Shown here one piece after another: positions 51,040 to 60,111 of a stretch of DNA of 64,000 bases. Within the stretch, counting starts at the first letter, position 1. Every line of letters starts with the position of its first letter. This DNA comes from Natroniella sulfidigena (GTDB lineage Bacteria > Bacillota > Halanaerobiia > Halobacteroidales > Halobacteroidaceae). Where the stretch lies: assembly GCF_023223645.1 (NCBI RefSeq), contig NZ_JALKBY010000014.1, positions 21,294 to 85,293 on the forward strand. The letters are read 5' to 3'. A program made the position numbers and the translations under genes. The notes below the pieces were generated by a model. That model made no database searches. It was given only the letters and a program-made list of their open reading frames with translations, and was not told the DNA's origin.

Positions 51040-51660
51040 ATTAAGAAGATTATAAGCTTAGCAGTCTGTATTATAATATCGTTCTTTTTTATTGAGATGT
51101 CATTAGCTAATACTAGATTTTACTCGGAATGGGAAGAGGTTATAGCAGAAAACGAGAAGATAGTTGATAAAAAAACGAGCGAAGATTTAATAGCTCATTA
51201 TAAATTAGGGGTTGCTTATGCAAATTTAGGTGAAATTGAAAAGAGTGTAGATGTTTTTAAAGCAATACAAGATGAAGATTATCTTAATGAACTTAGGGAT
51301 TTGATAATTAACTATCGGATTATGCTACGCCGTGAACCAGATAATATTAAAGCAATTAATTACTTAGCATTTGCTTATTATATAGCTCATATGGATTCTG
51401 AAGCTAAGGAAATGTTTGAACAATTAATAGAGTTAGATCCAGAAAACATTTGGGTTTATAATTACTTAGCAATTGTTAATCAAGAATTAGAAAATTATCA
51501 GGAAACTGAACGAAACTTAAGAACAGCTTTAGAAATTAAAGATAATGAATATAGTCATTTTTTACTAGGAGTTAACTATTATAGACAAGGTGATTTAGTT
51601 AAAGCAAACTATTATATGTTAAAGGGAAGAAGAGTTGCTCGAACTTTTTTTAACTTATGA
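51040..51660 (+). CDS. Exported TPR protein; start probably ATT
   Basis: From ATT 51040, which lies after AGGGGTGA, the protein starts MKKIISLAVCIIISFFFIEM, a textbook signal peptide ending SLA before NTRF. An in-frame stop lies at 51031 and no ATG, GTG or TTG exists until ATG 51097, which has no SD and removes the signal. The mature part (about 180 residues) has tetratricopeptide repeats (IAHYKLGVAYANLGEIEKSVDVF; AINYLAFAYYIAHMDSEAKEMFEQLIELDPE; VYNYLAIVNQELENYQETERNLRTALE). It likely scaffolds envelope protein contacts. Confidence 0.75.
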   Translation: MKKIISLAVCIIISFFFIEMSLANTRFYSEWEEVIAENEKIVDKKTSEDLIAHYKLGVAYANLGEIEKSVDVFKAIQDEDYLNELRDLIINYRIMLRREPDNIKAINYLAFAYYIAHMDSEAKEMFEQLIELDPENIWVYNYLAIVNQELENYQETERNLRTALEIKDNEYSHFLLGVNYYRQGDLVKANYYMLKGRRVARTFFNL

Positions 51661-51920
51661 TCTGATATAAATTGAATTTTCTTTTTAAGGAAACTAGGAA
51701 ATTGTCTATTAATTTGCTTTTAGTAGTTAAAAAGGTTTTTATTTGTTTAAATGTGTATTTTTTTAATAAATAAGCAGGAATATTTTTATTAATCAAGAAC
51801 CTCTATAAAAGGAAGAAGGAAGTTATTATAATAATTATTTTAAATTTAGTGTATAATATTAATATCTAAGATAGTGATATAATAGGAAATAGTTTATTGT
51901 CGGTTGGAAGGGGAAGCAAT

Positions 51921-53912
51921 ATGGAAATTTATTTAGCTGAACATGCTGGTTTTTGTTTTGGGGTTGATCGTGCTATGAATTTAGCCTTAAAAACTGGGGA
52001 AGATAAGGATTGTGAAGTTTTTACTTTAGGTCCTTTAATACATAATCCACAGGCTGTTGAGAGATTAGAGGAATCTGGAGTTGAAGTAAGAGCCGAATTA
52101 GAAAATATTTCTAATGGAGCAGTAATTATTCGCTCTCATGGAGTACCACCTAAGATTTTAGATCAAGCAGCTGAGCGGGATTTAGAGCTCATAAATGCCA
52201 CTTGTCCTTTTGTTAAACGGGCACAAGAAAAAGCTAAAGAGTTAAAAGAAGAAGGTTATCAAGTTGTAATTAGTGGGGATAAAGAGCATCCTGAAGTGGT
52301 TGGGATTTTAGGCTTTGCAGATAATGAAGCAATTGTTGTTGAAGATGAATCTGATTTTGATAAACTAGCAGATGAGCAAAAAGTTGGAATTATTGCTCAA
52401 ACCACTCAATCACTTGAAAATTTACAGAAGTTGAGTAATTATTTACTTACTGAAGTATCTGAATTAAAAGTTTATAATACTATTTGTACAACGACTGGAC
52501 AACGTCAAAATGAAGCAGCTGAATTATCAAAAAAGGTTGAATTAATGTTAGTTATTGGAGGACATAATAGTGCTAATACCAATCGTTTAGCAGAAATTTG
52601 TCGTGAAAGTGGAGTGAAAACTTATCACATTGAAGCGGTAGATGACTTACAAACGAATTGGTTTAAGAATATTAAAAAAGTAGGTATTACTGCAGGGGCA
52701 TCAACCCCGAATTGGATAATTAAGGAGGTCGTAAGGAGAATGGAAGAAATTAAAAATGAAGAAGAAAAGAATGATGTTGAAGCTACTAGTTTAACAGAAG
52801 GTGAAATAGTTAGTGGCAAGATTGAAGAGGTATCGCAAGAAGGGATTTCTGTAGATCTAGGAGGTGACACTGAAGGGTTTATCCCAAAAGATGAAATCAA
52901 GGAAGAAGATTTTGAAGAAGAGTACAATGTAGGTGATGAAGTAGAGGTTGAAGTTTTAGATCCTGAAGGTGAAGATGGACGAGCTAGTTTATCTAAAAAG
53001 AAAGTGGATGTTGAGCAAGCTTGGGAAAAGGTGGAAGAGATACATCAATCAGGAGAAATAATTGAAGCAGAAGTAAATGATACAGTTAAAGGTGGATTAG
53101 TTGTAGATATTGGTGTGAGAGGATTTATTCCTGCTTCACATGTTGCTATTGAATATGTAGAGGATTTGAGTCAATTTGTTGGACAAACATTGAAATTACG
53201 AATTATTGAGGTTGAAAGAGAAGATAATAATGTAGTTCTTTCTCGTAAAGTAGTATTAGATGAAGAACGCCAAGAGAAGAAGAAAGAAGTTTTAAGTTCT
53301 TTGGAAGAAGGAACAGAAATCGAAGGTGAAGTTACCAAATTAGTTGATTTTGGTGCTTTTGTAGAATTAGGTGGAGTAGAAGGATTACTTCATATTTCTG
53401 AGATTTCTTGGGGTAGAATTGGACATCCTTCTGAAGTATTAGAAGAAGGGGAAATGATTAACGTCAAAATTTTAGGTGTTGATGAAGAAGAGGGAAGAGT
53501 TTCTTTAGGACTTAAGCAGACACAGCCAGATCCTTGGGAAGAGTTTCTTGAAGAGTATAATGAAGGAGATATTGTAGAAGGTAAGATCACTAAAACAGTT
53601 GATTTTGGTGCTTTCATGGAAATTAAGCCTGGTGTAGAAGGTTTAATCCATATTTCTCAACTATCTCATGATCATGTTGCTACTGTAGAAGAAGTAGTAA
53701 CTGAAGGAGATGTTGTAAAAACTAAAGTTATTAACATTGAACCAGAGGGTAGAAGGGTTGGGCTTAGTATCAAAGAATTAGAATCTCCTGCTCCTAAACA
53801 GAAAAAGTCTAAACCTAAAACAACTACTCGAGATAATAATAATAATAACAATAATAATGAAGGTAGTGGAGTAAAATTAGGAGATGTATTTGGGGATTTA
53901 TTTGAAGAGTAA
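51921..53912 (+). CDS. ispH: IspH fused to ribosomal protein S1-type domains
   Basis: A 663-residue fusion starting at ATG 51921 behind AAGGGGAAG. The first 280 residues are IspH/LytB (HAGFCFGVDRAM, IRSHGVPP, NATCPFV, AGASTPNWII), with three cluster Cys; it makes IPP and DMAPP in the MEP pathway. After an acidic linker come four S1 RNA-binding domains (starting about 298, 376, 460, 547; GAFVELGGVEGLLHISEISW is typical). The Asn-rich end is low complexity. Such fusions occur in clostridia. Confidence 0.95.
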   Translation: MEIYLAEHAGFCFGVDRAMNLALKTGEDKDCEVFTLGPLIHNPQAVERLEESGVEVRAELENISNGAVIIRSHGVPPKILDQAAERDLELINATCPFVKRAQEKAKELKEEGYQVVISGDKEHPEVVGILGFADNEAIVVEDESDFDKLADEQKVGIIAQTTQSLENLQKLSNYLLTEVSELKVYNTICTTTGQRQNEAAELSKKVELMLVIGGHNSANTNRLAEICRESGVKTYHIEAVDDLQTNWFKNIKKVGITAGASTPNWIIKEVVRRMEEIKNEEEKNDVEATSLTEGEIVSGKIEEVSQEGISVDLGGDTEGFIPKDEIKEEDFEEEYNVGDEVEVEVLDPEGEDGRASLSKKKVDVEQAWEKVEEIHQSGEIIEAEVNDTVKGGLVVDIGVRGFIPASHVAIEYVEDLSQFVGQTLKLRIIEVEREDNNVVLSRKVVLDEERQEKKKEVLSSLEEGTEIEGEVTKLVDFGAFVELGGVEGLLHISEISWGRIGHPSEVLEEGEMINVKILGVDEEEGRVSLGLKQTQPDPWEEFLEEYNEGDIVEGKITKTVDFGAFMEIKPGVEGLIHISQLSHDHVATVEEVVTEGDVVKTKVINIEPEGRRVGLSIKELESPAPKQKKSKPKTTTRDNNNNNNNNEGSGVKLGDVFGDLFEE

Positions 53913-53933
53913 AACTTTATAAGTGAAGATAAA

Positions 53934-53980
53934 ATATAAAGCCCTAGCTATTTAAATAGCTAGGGCTTTATATTTTTTCA
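53934..53980. terminator. Bidirectional palindromic terminator after ispH-rpsA
   Basis: ATATAAAGCCCTAGCTATTT and its complement form a perfect, loop-free palindrome with a T-rich tail. Confidence 0.92.
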
Positions 53981-54024
53981 TATCCCTCACTAAAGAACAT
54001 AGACTAAAATAGAGGAGGGATATT

Positions 54025-54612
54025 ATGTTAAATAAAATTTGGTTTGCTATGATTACAGTGGGTATGGTTGTAGCAGCTATTAATGGAAGAATGGAAGAAG
54101 TTTCTGTAGCTATTTTACAATCAGCTGAAGAGAGTGTTAGAATAGTAATTAAATTAATTGGCCCGATGTCTTTATGGTTAGGATTGATGAAGTTAGCTGA
54201 AGAATCAGGATTAGTACAAGGTCTAGCCAAATTATTTAAGCCAGTAGCTAAAATTTTATTCCCTAAAATACCAACTGATCACCCAGCTTTAGGGTCAATA
54301 ATGATGAATTTAAGTGCTAATTTATTAGGGTTAGGTAACTCAGCAACTCCTTTGGGTATTAAAGCAATGCATCAATTACAGAGTTTAAATAATAAGTCAG
54401 AAACCGCCTCTGATGCTATGTGTACTTTTTTAGTAATTAATACGTCAGGTTTAACTTTAATTCCTACAACTATATTAGCTTTACGGGCAGGAGCTGGCTC
54501 TATTAATCCAACTGAAATTGTAGGAACTACTTTATTTGCTACAGCTTGTTCTACAATAGCTGGTGTTATAATTAATAAACTTTTAATTAAAGTAGGTAGA
54601 TCTAAGTTATGA
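54025..54612 (+). CDS. spmA: Spore maturation protein A (SpmA)
   Basis: A 195-residue membrane protein with the nucleoside-recognition (Gate) domain: RMEEVSVAILQSAEESVRIVIKLIGPMSLWLGLMKLAEESGL, then LSANLLGLGNSATPLGIKAM and FLVINTSGLTLIPTT. SpmA with SpmB is needed for dehydration of the spore core in Bacillus. GAGGAGGG lies before the ATG, and the gene overlaps spmB by ATGA. Confidence 0.94.
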   Translation: MLNKIWFAMITVGMVVAAINGRMEEVSVAILQSAEESVRIVIKLIGPMSLWLGLMKLAEESGLVQGLAKLFKPVAKILFPKIPTDHPALGSIMMNLSANLLGLGNSATPLGIKAMHQLQSLNNKSETASDAMCTFLVINTSGLTLIPTTILALRAGAGSINPTEIVGTTLFATACSTIAGVIINKLLIKVGRSKL

Positions 54613-55142
54613 TCGATTTAATAAATTTGATTTCAGAATGGGCAATACCGGTAGTTATATTTTTTATTCTCTCTATTTCCTTTTATAGAGGAATTAAAGT
54701 TTATGATGTCTTTGTAGAAGGGGCAGTTGAAGGATTAGCTACTGGAATTAAGATCATACCTTATTTACTAGCAATGTTAGTAGCGATTGGAGTTTTTAGA
54801 AGCTCTGGTGCTTTAGATCTAATTTTGGATTTAGTAGCTATTCCTTTACAAAGAGTGGGCATACCTAAAGAGGTTATCCCCTTAAGTTTGATCAGACCAT
54901 TATCAGGTACAGGAGCTTTGGGCTTTGTGACTGATTTGATAAATCAATATGGTCCAGATTCATTTATCGGTAGATTAGCTTCGACTATGCAAGGTAGTAC
55001 GGAGACAACCTTTTATGTAGTGACAGTTTATTTTGGAGCAATAGGAATTAAGAATACTCGCCATGCTATTGCAGCTGGTTTAGTGGCAGATTTTGTGGGT
55101 TTTATAGCTGCCGTCTTTATTTGTCAACTAGTCTTTGGCTGA
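54609..55142 (+). CDS. spmB: Spore maturation protein B (SpmB)
   Basis: A 177-residue membrane protein, translationally coupled to spmA by a 4-base overlap. FYRGIKVYDVFVEGAVEGLATGIKIIPYLLAMLVAIGVFRSSGAL and SLIRPLSGTGALG ... MQGSTETTFYVVTVYFGAIG are the family signatures. It acts with SpmA in late spore formation and supports a sporulating host. Confidence 0.94.
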   Translation: MIDLINLISEWAIPVVIFFILSISFYRGIKVYDVFVEGAVEGLATGIKIIPYLLAMLVAIGVFRSSGALDLILDLVAIPLQRVGIPKEVIPLSLIRPLSGTGALGFVTDLINQYGPDSFIGRLASTMQGSTETTFYVVTVYFGAIGIKNTRHAIAAGLVADFVGFIAAVFICQLVFG

Positions 55143-55278
55143 AAGCAGGAATTTAATTTACAATCTTGAATTAATTATTGAAAGTGAATCATTTTATTCT
55201 TAAGAAGGTTAGTGAATATTCTGGCTTAATTTGTAAAACTATAAAGATGATAGTGATAACGATAGGAGTTGAATTAAG

Positions 55279-56106
55279 ATGGACAAATATATTGATTTAC
55301 ATTTACATACTACAGCATCAGATGGAAGTTTCACCCCAACTGAAGTAGTTAGAACTGCAAAAAGTATGGGATTTAGTGCGATAGCAATTACAGATCACGA
55401 TACTTTAGCTGGTTTAGAAGAAGGAGCTAGGGTTGCTAAAGAAGAAGGGATAGAATTTGTACCAGGGATTGAATTGAATACTGATTATGACGACACCGAA
55501 ATACATGTATTAGGATATTATCTAGATTATGGCAGAGAAAATTTATTAAATAAGTTAGATACTTTACAAAAAGCCCGATATAATAGAATTAAGAATATGG
55601 TAGATAAGTTAAATGGTTTAGGGTTTGATATTGAATTTGAAGAGATAACTGATATTGCTGAAGATGCAGCTTTAGGGCGACCTCATATTGCTCAAGTTAT
55701 GCTTGATAAAGGATATGTTAAAGAGTGGAGTCAAGCTTTTGATCAGTATATTGGTTGTCAAGGGCCAGCTTATGTTAAACGAAAAAAGCTGACTGCTAAA
55801 GAAGCAATTCAATTGATTAAGTCTGCTAGAGGAATTCCTATCATTGCTCATCCTGTATTAATCGGGAATGATCAATTATTACCTAAATTAGTAGAATGGG
55901 GGGCAGAAGGTTTTGAAGTTTATCATACGGAACATGATCAAGCAGCTACGCGGAGATATTTAGAGTTTGCCAAGCAGAATGATTTACTGATTACAGGCGG
56001 TTCTGATTGTCATGGGCCAAAGAGGAAAGGAGAGATATTGCTAGGGGAGATAAAAGCCCCTTATAAATTATTAAACAGATTAAAACAGTTAAAAAAGCAG
56101 ATCTAA
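55279..56106 (+). CDS. PHP-domain phosphoesterase (RNase AM/YciV-like)
   Basis: A 275-residue protein. DLHLHTTASDGSFTPTEVV, AITDHDTLAGLEEG, PGIELNTDY, HVLGYYLD, GRPHIAQ, AHPV and GGSDCHGP supply the metal-binding His and Asp residues of the PHP site. Members remove 3'-phosphate from nucleotides or act as 5'-3' exonuclease on short RNA. ATAGGAG precedes the ATG. It stands alone between spmB and exbB. Confidence 0.92.
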   Translation: MDKYIDLHLHTTASDGSFTPTEVVRTAKSMGFSAIAITDHDTLAGLEEGARVAKEEGIEFVPGIELNTDYDDTEIHVLGYYLDYGRENLLNKLDTLQKARYNRIKNMVDKLNGLGFDIEFEEITDIAEDAALGRPHIAQVMLDKGYVKEWSQAFDQYIGCQGPAYVKRKKLTAKEAIQLIKSARGIPIIAHPVLIGNDQLLPKLVEWGAEGFEVYHTEHDQAATRRYLEFAKQNDLLITGGSDCHGPKRKGEILLGEIKAPYKLLNRLKQLKKQI

Positions 56107-56151
56107 TAATAAAATCTAACCATTTTAATAACTAAGTAAGGGGGAATTAAT

Positions 56152-56775
56152 ATGTTAGAAACCTTGAGACAAGGTGGTATTACTATGATACCATTATTAC
56201 TTTGTTCAATAATCAGTTTAGCGGTAAGTTTAGAACGATTAATCTATTTAAAAAGAGCTAAAGGGGATAATTTCAGATTAATTAAAAAGGTCAAACTAAT
56301 GATAGATAATAGAAAGATTGGAGAAGCAAAATCAATTCTTCAAGAAGCGAGAGGGCCAGTAGCAGGGATGTTGTTAGAAGGGATTAAGTATTATGGAAAG
56401 AAAAAATATGAAATTCAAGATTACTTAGAAATAGTAGGTAATAATCAACTGAAAAAGCTGGAAAAGAGGCTTAGGGTTTTGGATTTTATTGCTACTGTCT
56501 CACCTCTGTTAGGTCTATTAGGAACGGTATTAGGAATTATTGATAGTTTTAATATTTTGGCAGGAGCTGATAGTTTAAGTTCGCCTGGAGCAATCAGTGT
56601 AGGTATTTCTCAAGCATTAATCAGTACAGCTGTAGGATTAATAGTAGCTATTCCGACGATGATGATGTATACTTATCTAGTAAGTTTAGTTGAAGCAAGA
56701 GCTGAAGAGATGAATCGCTGGACTTTAGATTTGGTTGAGATATTGAGTCAGGGTGGTAGCAATGTTCAATTCTAA
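56152..56775 (+). CDS. exbB: ExbB/TolQ/MotA-family proton channel
   Basis: A 207-residue membrane protein with three helices. The family core LLGLLGTVLGIIDSFNIL in TM2 and GISQALISTAVGLIVAIPTMMMYTYL in TM3 are clear. With ExbD it uses the proton gradient to energise TonB across the periplasm. AAGGGGGAA lies before the ATG. It overlaps exbD by 14 bases. ExbB is assigned over TolQ because a TonB-like gene follows. Confidence 0.9.
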   Translation: MLETLRQGGITMIPLLLCSIISLAVSLERLIYLKRAKGDNFRLIKKVKLMIDNRKIGEAKSILQEARGPVAGMLLEGIKYYGKKKYEIQDYLEIVGNNQLKKLEKRLRVLDFIATVSPLLGLLGTVLGIIDSFNILAGADSLSSPGAISVGISQALISTAVGLIVAIPTMMMYTYLVSLVEARAEEMNRWTLDLVEILSQGGSNVQF

Positions 56776-57172
56776 CTTAAAAAAGAAGTCTAGAATAGAT
56801 ATTTTACCTATGATAGATGTTATATTCTTTTTATTGGTCTTTTTTATGTTATTTACAACTTTTAGGACAACACCAGAAGGATTGGAGGTTAATCTGCCTC
56901 AAGCCACAACAGTTACAGCACAGGAAGAGGATTTGCAGGTCAATGTAATTTTAGCTGAAGATGATCAACTCTATGTAGATGATCAATTAGTAACTGAACA
57001 AGGTTTTTCTCTTGAGCTAGCCAAAATCTTAGAAAAATCACCAGAGGCTGTTTTTGTAATCAAGGCTGACCAAGATGTTAAATATCAAAGAATTATTAAA
57101 GCAATGGATTCAATACGTGAGGCTGGTGGTTATCGCTTGGCTTTAGCAGCAAATAAAGAGGACTTAAATTAG
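56762..57172 (+). CDS. exbD: ExbD/TolR-family protein
   Basis: A 136-residue protein with a short basic N terminus, one membrane helix (IDILPMIDVIFFLLVFFMLFTTF) with the essential Asp, and a periplasmic domain with FVIKADQDVKYQRIIKAMDSIREAG. I chose ATG 56762 because the earlier GTG lies within the SD itself (AGGGTGG). It forms the plug of the ExbB channel. Confidence 0.91.
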   Translation: MFNSNLKKKSRIDILPMIDVIFFLLVFFMLFTTFRTTPEGLEVNLPQATTVTAQEEDLQVNVILAEDDQLYVDDQLVTEQGFSLELAKILEKSPEAVFVIKADQDVKYQRIIKAMDSIREAGGYRLALAANKEDLN

Positions 57173-57182
57173 GTGATAATTT

Positions 57183-58100
57183 ATGAAAAAGAAGGATAAT
57201 AAATCAGAAGCTGGCATGAGAAAATATTTATTTGTTTCTGTTGTAGCTCATCTTGCAATTATATATTTTTTATCTAGCTTTGCAGGAGAAAAGCCAGCAT
57301 TTCAAATTTACCCGATGGAGTACTATAGTGAAGTACAAGTAGTTCATTATGATGACCAGACGGGGTCTGAGCAAAATGATTTTAAACTAGAAGAGGAAGC
57401 TGAGCAAGAGTTAACAAAAGAGCAAGAAGAAGCAGAAAAAGTAGAAGAAGTACTAGAAGACGAGTTAGAAGAAGTTGAAGATGAAGCTACACCAACAGAA
57501 GAAGAGGCTGAAGTAACTGAGTCAGAAGAGCTAGCTGAGGTAGCAGAAGAAGAGGTAGTAGACGAAGTTAAAGAAGAAGGTACTGAGTTAGATGAAGAGG
57601 TCTTAACTAGTGATCTAAGTGAGGAAGAGATAAAAGTAAACGAAGATGAAGAGACAGAGGAACAAATTGAAGAGCAAGAAGAAGTTGAAGAAGAAAAACC
57701 AACAGAGGAAGAGCCTGAATTAACTGAGTCAGAAGAAGTGAAAGAAGCAGAAGAAGCAGAAGAAACAGAAGAAACAGAAACTCCTCCAGTAGCTAGAGAT
57801 TTTATCACTACTAAAATAACACCTAGTTACCCTAAGGATGCAGCAAATCTTGCTCAAGAGGGAACTGTTAGGTTATTAGTGACTGTTAAAAGTGATGGAG
57901 AAATCAAGGAGGTAGAACTATTAGAATCGGCTGAAAATAGTCAATTTAATAATGTGGCTGAATTGACAGTTGAGCGTGGATGGCAATTTAAACCAGCTGA
58001 ATCTGATTATCAAATAGAACTTCTTGTTGATTTTAAGTATACTGATCAGCAAAGTGACGTTGAATTAGAATTTATTGATTTATTCTTTGTTGAGGAATGA
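57183..58100 (+). CDS. TonB-like energy transducer with a very acidic linker
   Basis: A 305-residue protein. One N-terminal membrane helix (about 13-32) is followed by a linker of about 150 residues that is mostly Glu with Val, Ala and Thr, in place of the usual Pro-Lys/Pro-Glu repeat. The C-terminal TonB domain (about 210-290) has PSYPKDAANLAQEGTVRLLVTV and NVAELTVERGWQFKPA. It would carry energy from ExbBD to outer-membrane receptors, none of which is encoded in the window. It confirms a diderm envelope. Confidence 0.87.
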   Translation: MKKKDNKSEAGMRKYLFVSVVAHLAIIYFLSSFAGEKPAFQIYPMEYYSEVQVVHYDDQTGSEQNDFKLEEEAEQELTKEQEEAEKVEEVLEDELEEVEDEATPTEEEAEVTESEELAEVAEEEVVDEVKEEGTELDEEVLTSDLSEEEIKVNEDEETEEQIEEQEEVEEEKPTEEEPELTESEEVKEAEEAEETEETETPPVARDFITTKITPSYPKDAANLAQEGTVRLLVTVKSDGEIKEVELLESAENSQFNNVAELTVERGWQFKPAESDYQIELLVDFKYTDQQSDVELEFIDLFFVEE

Positions 58101-58111
58101 GGTGATAACTA

Positions 58112-60109
58112 GTGAAAAAGATAGTATTATTTTCAACTATCTTATTATTGATTGTGTCTTCTCCTCAGCTTACTGCACAAGAAGATGAGCATGGTAATTT
58201 GCAGTTAGAAAATGATTACATTGAAATTTTTGTTAATCAAAATCAATCAAATAAGGGAAGATTTGCTATTCATGTGACGGGTGGGGATCCAATGCGAGAT
58301 GGAGATAATAATAAGCCGTTAGTTTATGGACATCCTCATCCTTGGACTTCCTATACTACAATTAGAATTGATGGAGAAAATTATATTTTTGGAGGAGAGA
58401 CTGATCGGAGAGCAGGGAGAGGTGGCAACTATGGTAAGTTGCTACAAGCACCTACTATTGAAGATGAACAAATTATAACTACATATAAATTTGGAGAGGT
58501 AGTTGTTGATCAAATTTTAAGTTTTGTCAAAAGTACTACTACTGGTTTGCCAGATACTGCACGGATTGAGTATCAAGTTAAGAATACAGGAGAAGAAATC
58601 AAAGAGGTTGGGAGTAGAATTATGATCGATACTTTATTAGGAGAGAATGATGGAGCTCCCTTTAGAGTTGAAGATCAAATTATAGATGGGGATAAGGTCT
58701 TTTTGCGAGATGAGCATCTGCCTGATTTTTGGCAGACTTTTGATAGTTTAGAAGACCCTAAGGTAACTTCTCAAGGAACGGTAGTTGGCCCTAATCTGAC
58801 TGCACCTGACGAGATGTACTTTACAAATTGGGGTAGTTTAGCTGATGCTCCTTGGGAATTTAACTTTGACCCTGGTCGAGACTTCATTAGGGAAGGTGAG
58901 TTTGAATTAGATAGTGCGATGGCTTTATTCTGGCAGCCAGAAGATTTACAACCAGGAGAAAGTAGGACTTATGCGACTAAATATGGTCTGGGTGGAATTA
59001 CTATTGTGCCTGGTCTGTTATCAGTAGGGGTTACGTCACCTTCTACAGTGGTAATGGAGCGACCTGATAAGACTGTAGATATTATTGCTTATATTCAAAA
59101 TACTGCTGAGATTACTGTTGAAGACGTAGAAGTTGAGTTAGATTTACCTGAAGATTTAGAGTTGGTTTCTAGTGATAAGAAGGAAGTGGTTGGTGATTTA
59201 GAGCCAGGAGAGACGTTACAAAGAATGTGGCAAGTTAGACCTAAAGATTTTACAAAAGATAATTTTGAATATACAGTTAAGGTAGATGCTGAAAATACAG
59301 ATGCCAACCAAGTAAGTCGTTCTTTAGAAGTAGTTGGCCCGCCTGACTTATCATTGGATCTGATTGGCCCTGACCAGATAAGAACTTATCAGAATAGATT
59401 AGAAGAGGATTCTTTTTTAGTTAATGCTGAGATTAAAAATGAAGGATTTTCGCCAGCTTATGATGTCAGTGCTCAATTGGCCCTTCCTCCAGGATTAAGT
59501 GTCAGCCGAGGGGAGATCGAAGAGAAAAAGCTGGGATATTTATTACCAGGAGAATCGATTCAATTATCTTGGCGAATAGATCCTTTACAGATGGTTAGTG
59601 GTGAGTTACCTTATATTGTTGAGGTAAGCAGTGATAATGCTTCTAATCGGATTAGTAAGAAAGAAATTTCATTGCCAAGTCTAGAGTCGAAGGCAGAATT
59701 TGAAGTTCTTGATCTGGAAGAAGGTTTTGAAGAAGGAGATTATTTGACTGTTGAGGTGAAATTAAATAATTTAATCAGTTTTTATCGTGGGAGTTTTGAT
59801 ATTGGTTACAATGATGATGTTTTAGAACCAATTTATATTTCACGGGGCAATTTATTTGTGGAAAGTGGAGATTTGTTGAGTTGGAATTCACCTGAAATCG
59901 ATCGGGAAGAAGCTAAAATTGAAGGTGTTTCTGGGGCTTTGGATGCGGCTAGAAGTCTTGATTCAGAGACTTTTGCTCAACTTCATTTTAGAGTTAAATC
60001 TCATGGAGAGCTTGGTTTAGAATTTTTAGATTTTAATCTTTATGATCGAAGTGAAGAAGAGATTGAGCTTGAGTTAGAAGATAAAGCGGTTTATATTGGG
60101 GGTAGTTAA
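58112..60109 (+). CDS. Secreted multidomain protein with CARDB-like and cohesin-like domains
   Basis: A 665-residue protein starting at GTG, with a signal peptide ending near LTAQE. Residues 30-310 form a beta-rich domain I cannot name (GHPHPWTSYTTIRIDG, YGLGGITIVPGLLSVGV). Two CARDB/DUF11-like beta sandwiches follow (about 315-405 and 410-520; PEDLELVSSDKKEVVGDLEPGETLQRMW). The last 130 residues resemble a cohesin (VEVKLNNLISFYRGSFDIGYNDDVLEP ... FAQLHFRVK). It lies between tonB and an SLH-domain gene, so it is probably exposed at the envelope. Confidence 0.75.
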   Translation: MKKIVLFSTILLLIVSSPQLTAQEDEHGNLQLENDYIEIFVNQNQSNKGRFAIHVTGGDPMRDGDNNKPLVYGHPHPWTSYTTIRIDGENYIFGGETDRRAGRGGNYGKLLQAPTIEDEQIITTYKFGEVVVDQILSFVKSTTTGLPDTARIEYQVKNTGEEIKEVGSRIMIDTLLGENDGAPFRVEDQIIDGDKVFLRDEHLPDFWQTFDSLEDPKVTSQGTVVGPNLTAPDEMYFTNWGSLADAPWEFNFDPGRDFIREGEFELDSAMALFWQPEDLQPGESRTYATKYGLGGITIVPGLLSVGVTSPSTVVMERPDKTVDIIAYIQNTAEITVEDVEVELDLPEDLELVSSDKKEVVGDLEPGETLQRMWQVRPKDFTKDNFEYTVKVDAENTDANQVSRSLEVVGPPDLSLDLIGPDQIRTYQNRLEEDSFLVNAEIKNEGFSPAYDVSAQLALPPGLSVSRGEIEEKKLGYLLPGESIQLSWRIDPLQMVSGELPYIVEVSSDNASNRISKKEISLPSLESKAEFEVLDLEEGFEEGDYLTVEVKLNNLISFYRGSFDIGYNDDVLEPIYISRGNLFVESGDLLSWNSPEIDREEAKIEGVSGALDAARSLDSETFAQLHFRVKSHGELGLEFLDFNLYDRSEEEIELELEDKAVYIGGS

Positions 60110-60111
60110 TT

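Noticed and set aside
52625..52927. 100-codon minus-strand frame in ispH-rpsA
   Set aside because: Low-complexity shadow of an acidic linker in a well-supported gene.
57347..57808. 153-codon Ser-rich minus-strand frame
   Set aside because: It is the mirror of the Glu-rich TonB linker (GAA/GAG read as TTC/CTC) and has no SD.
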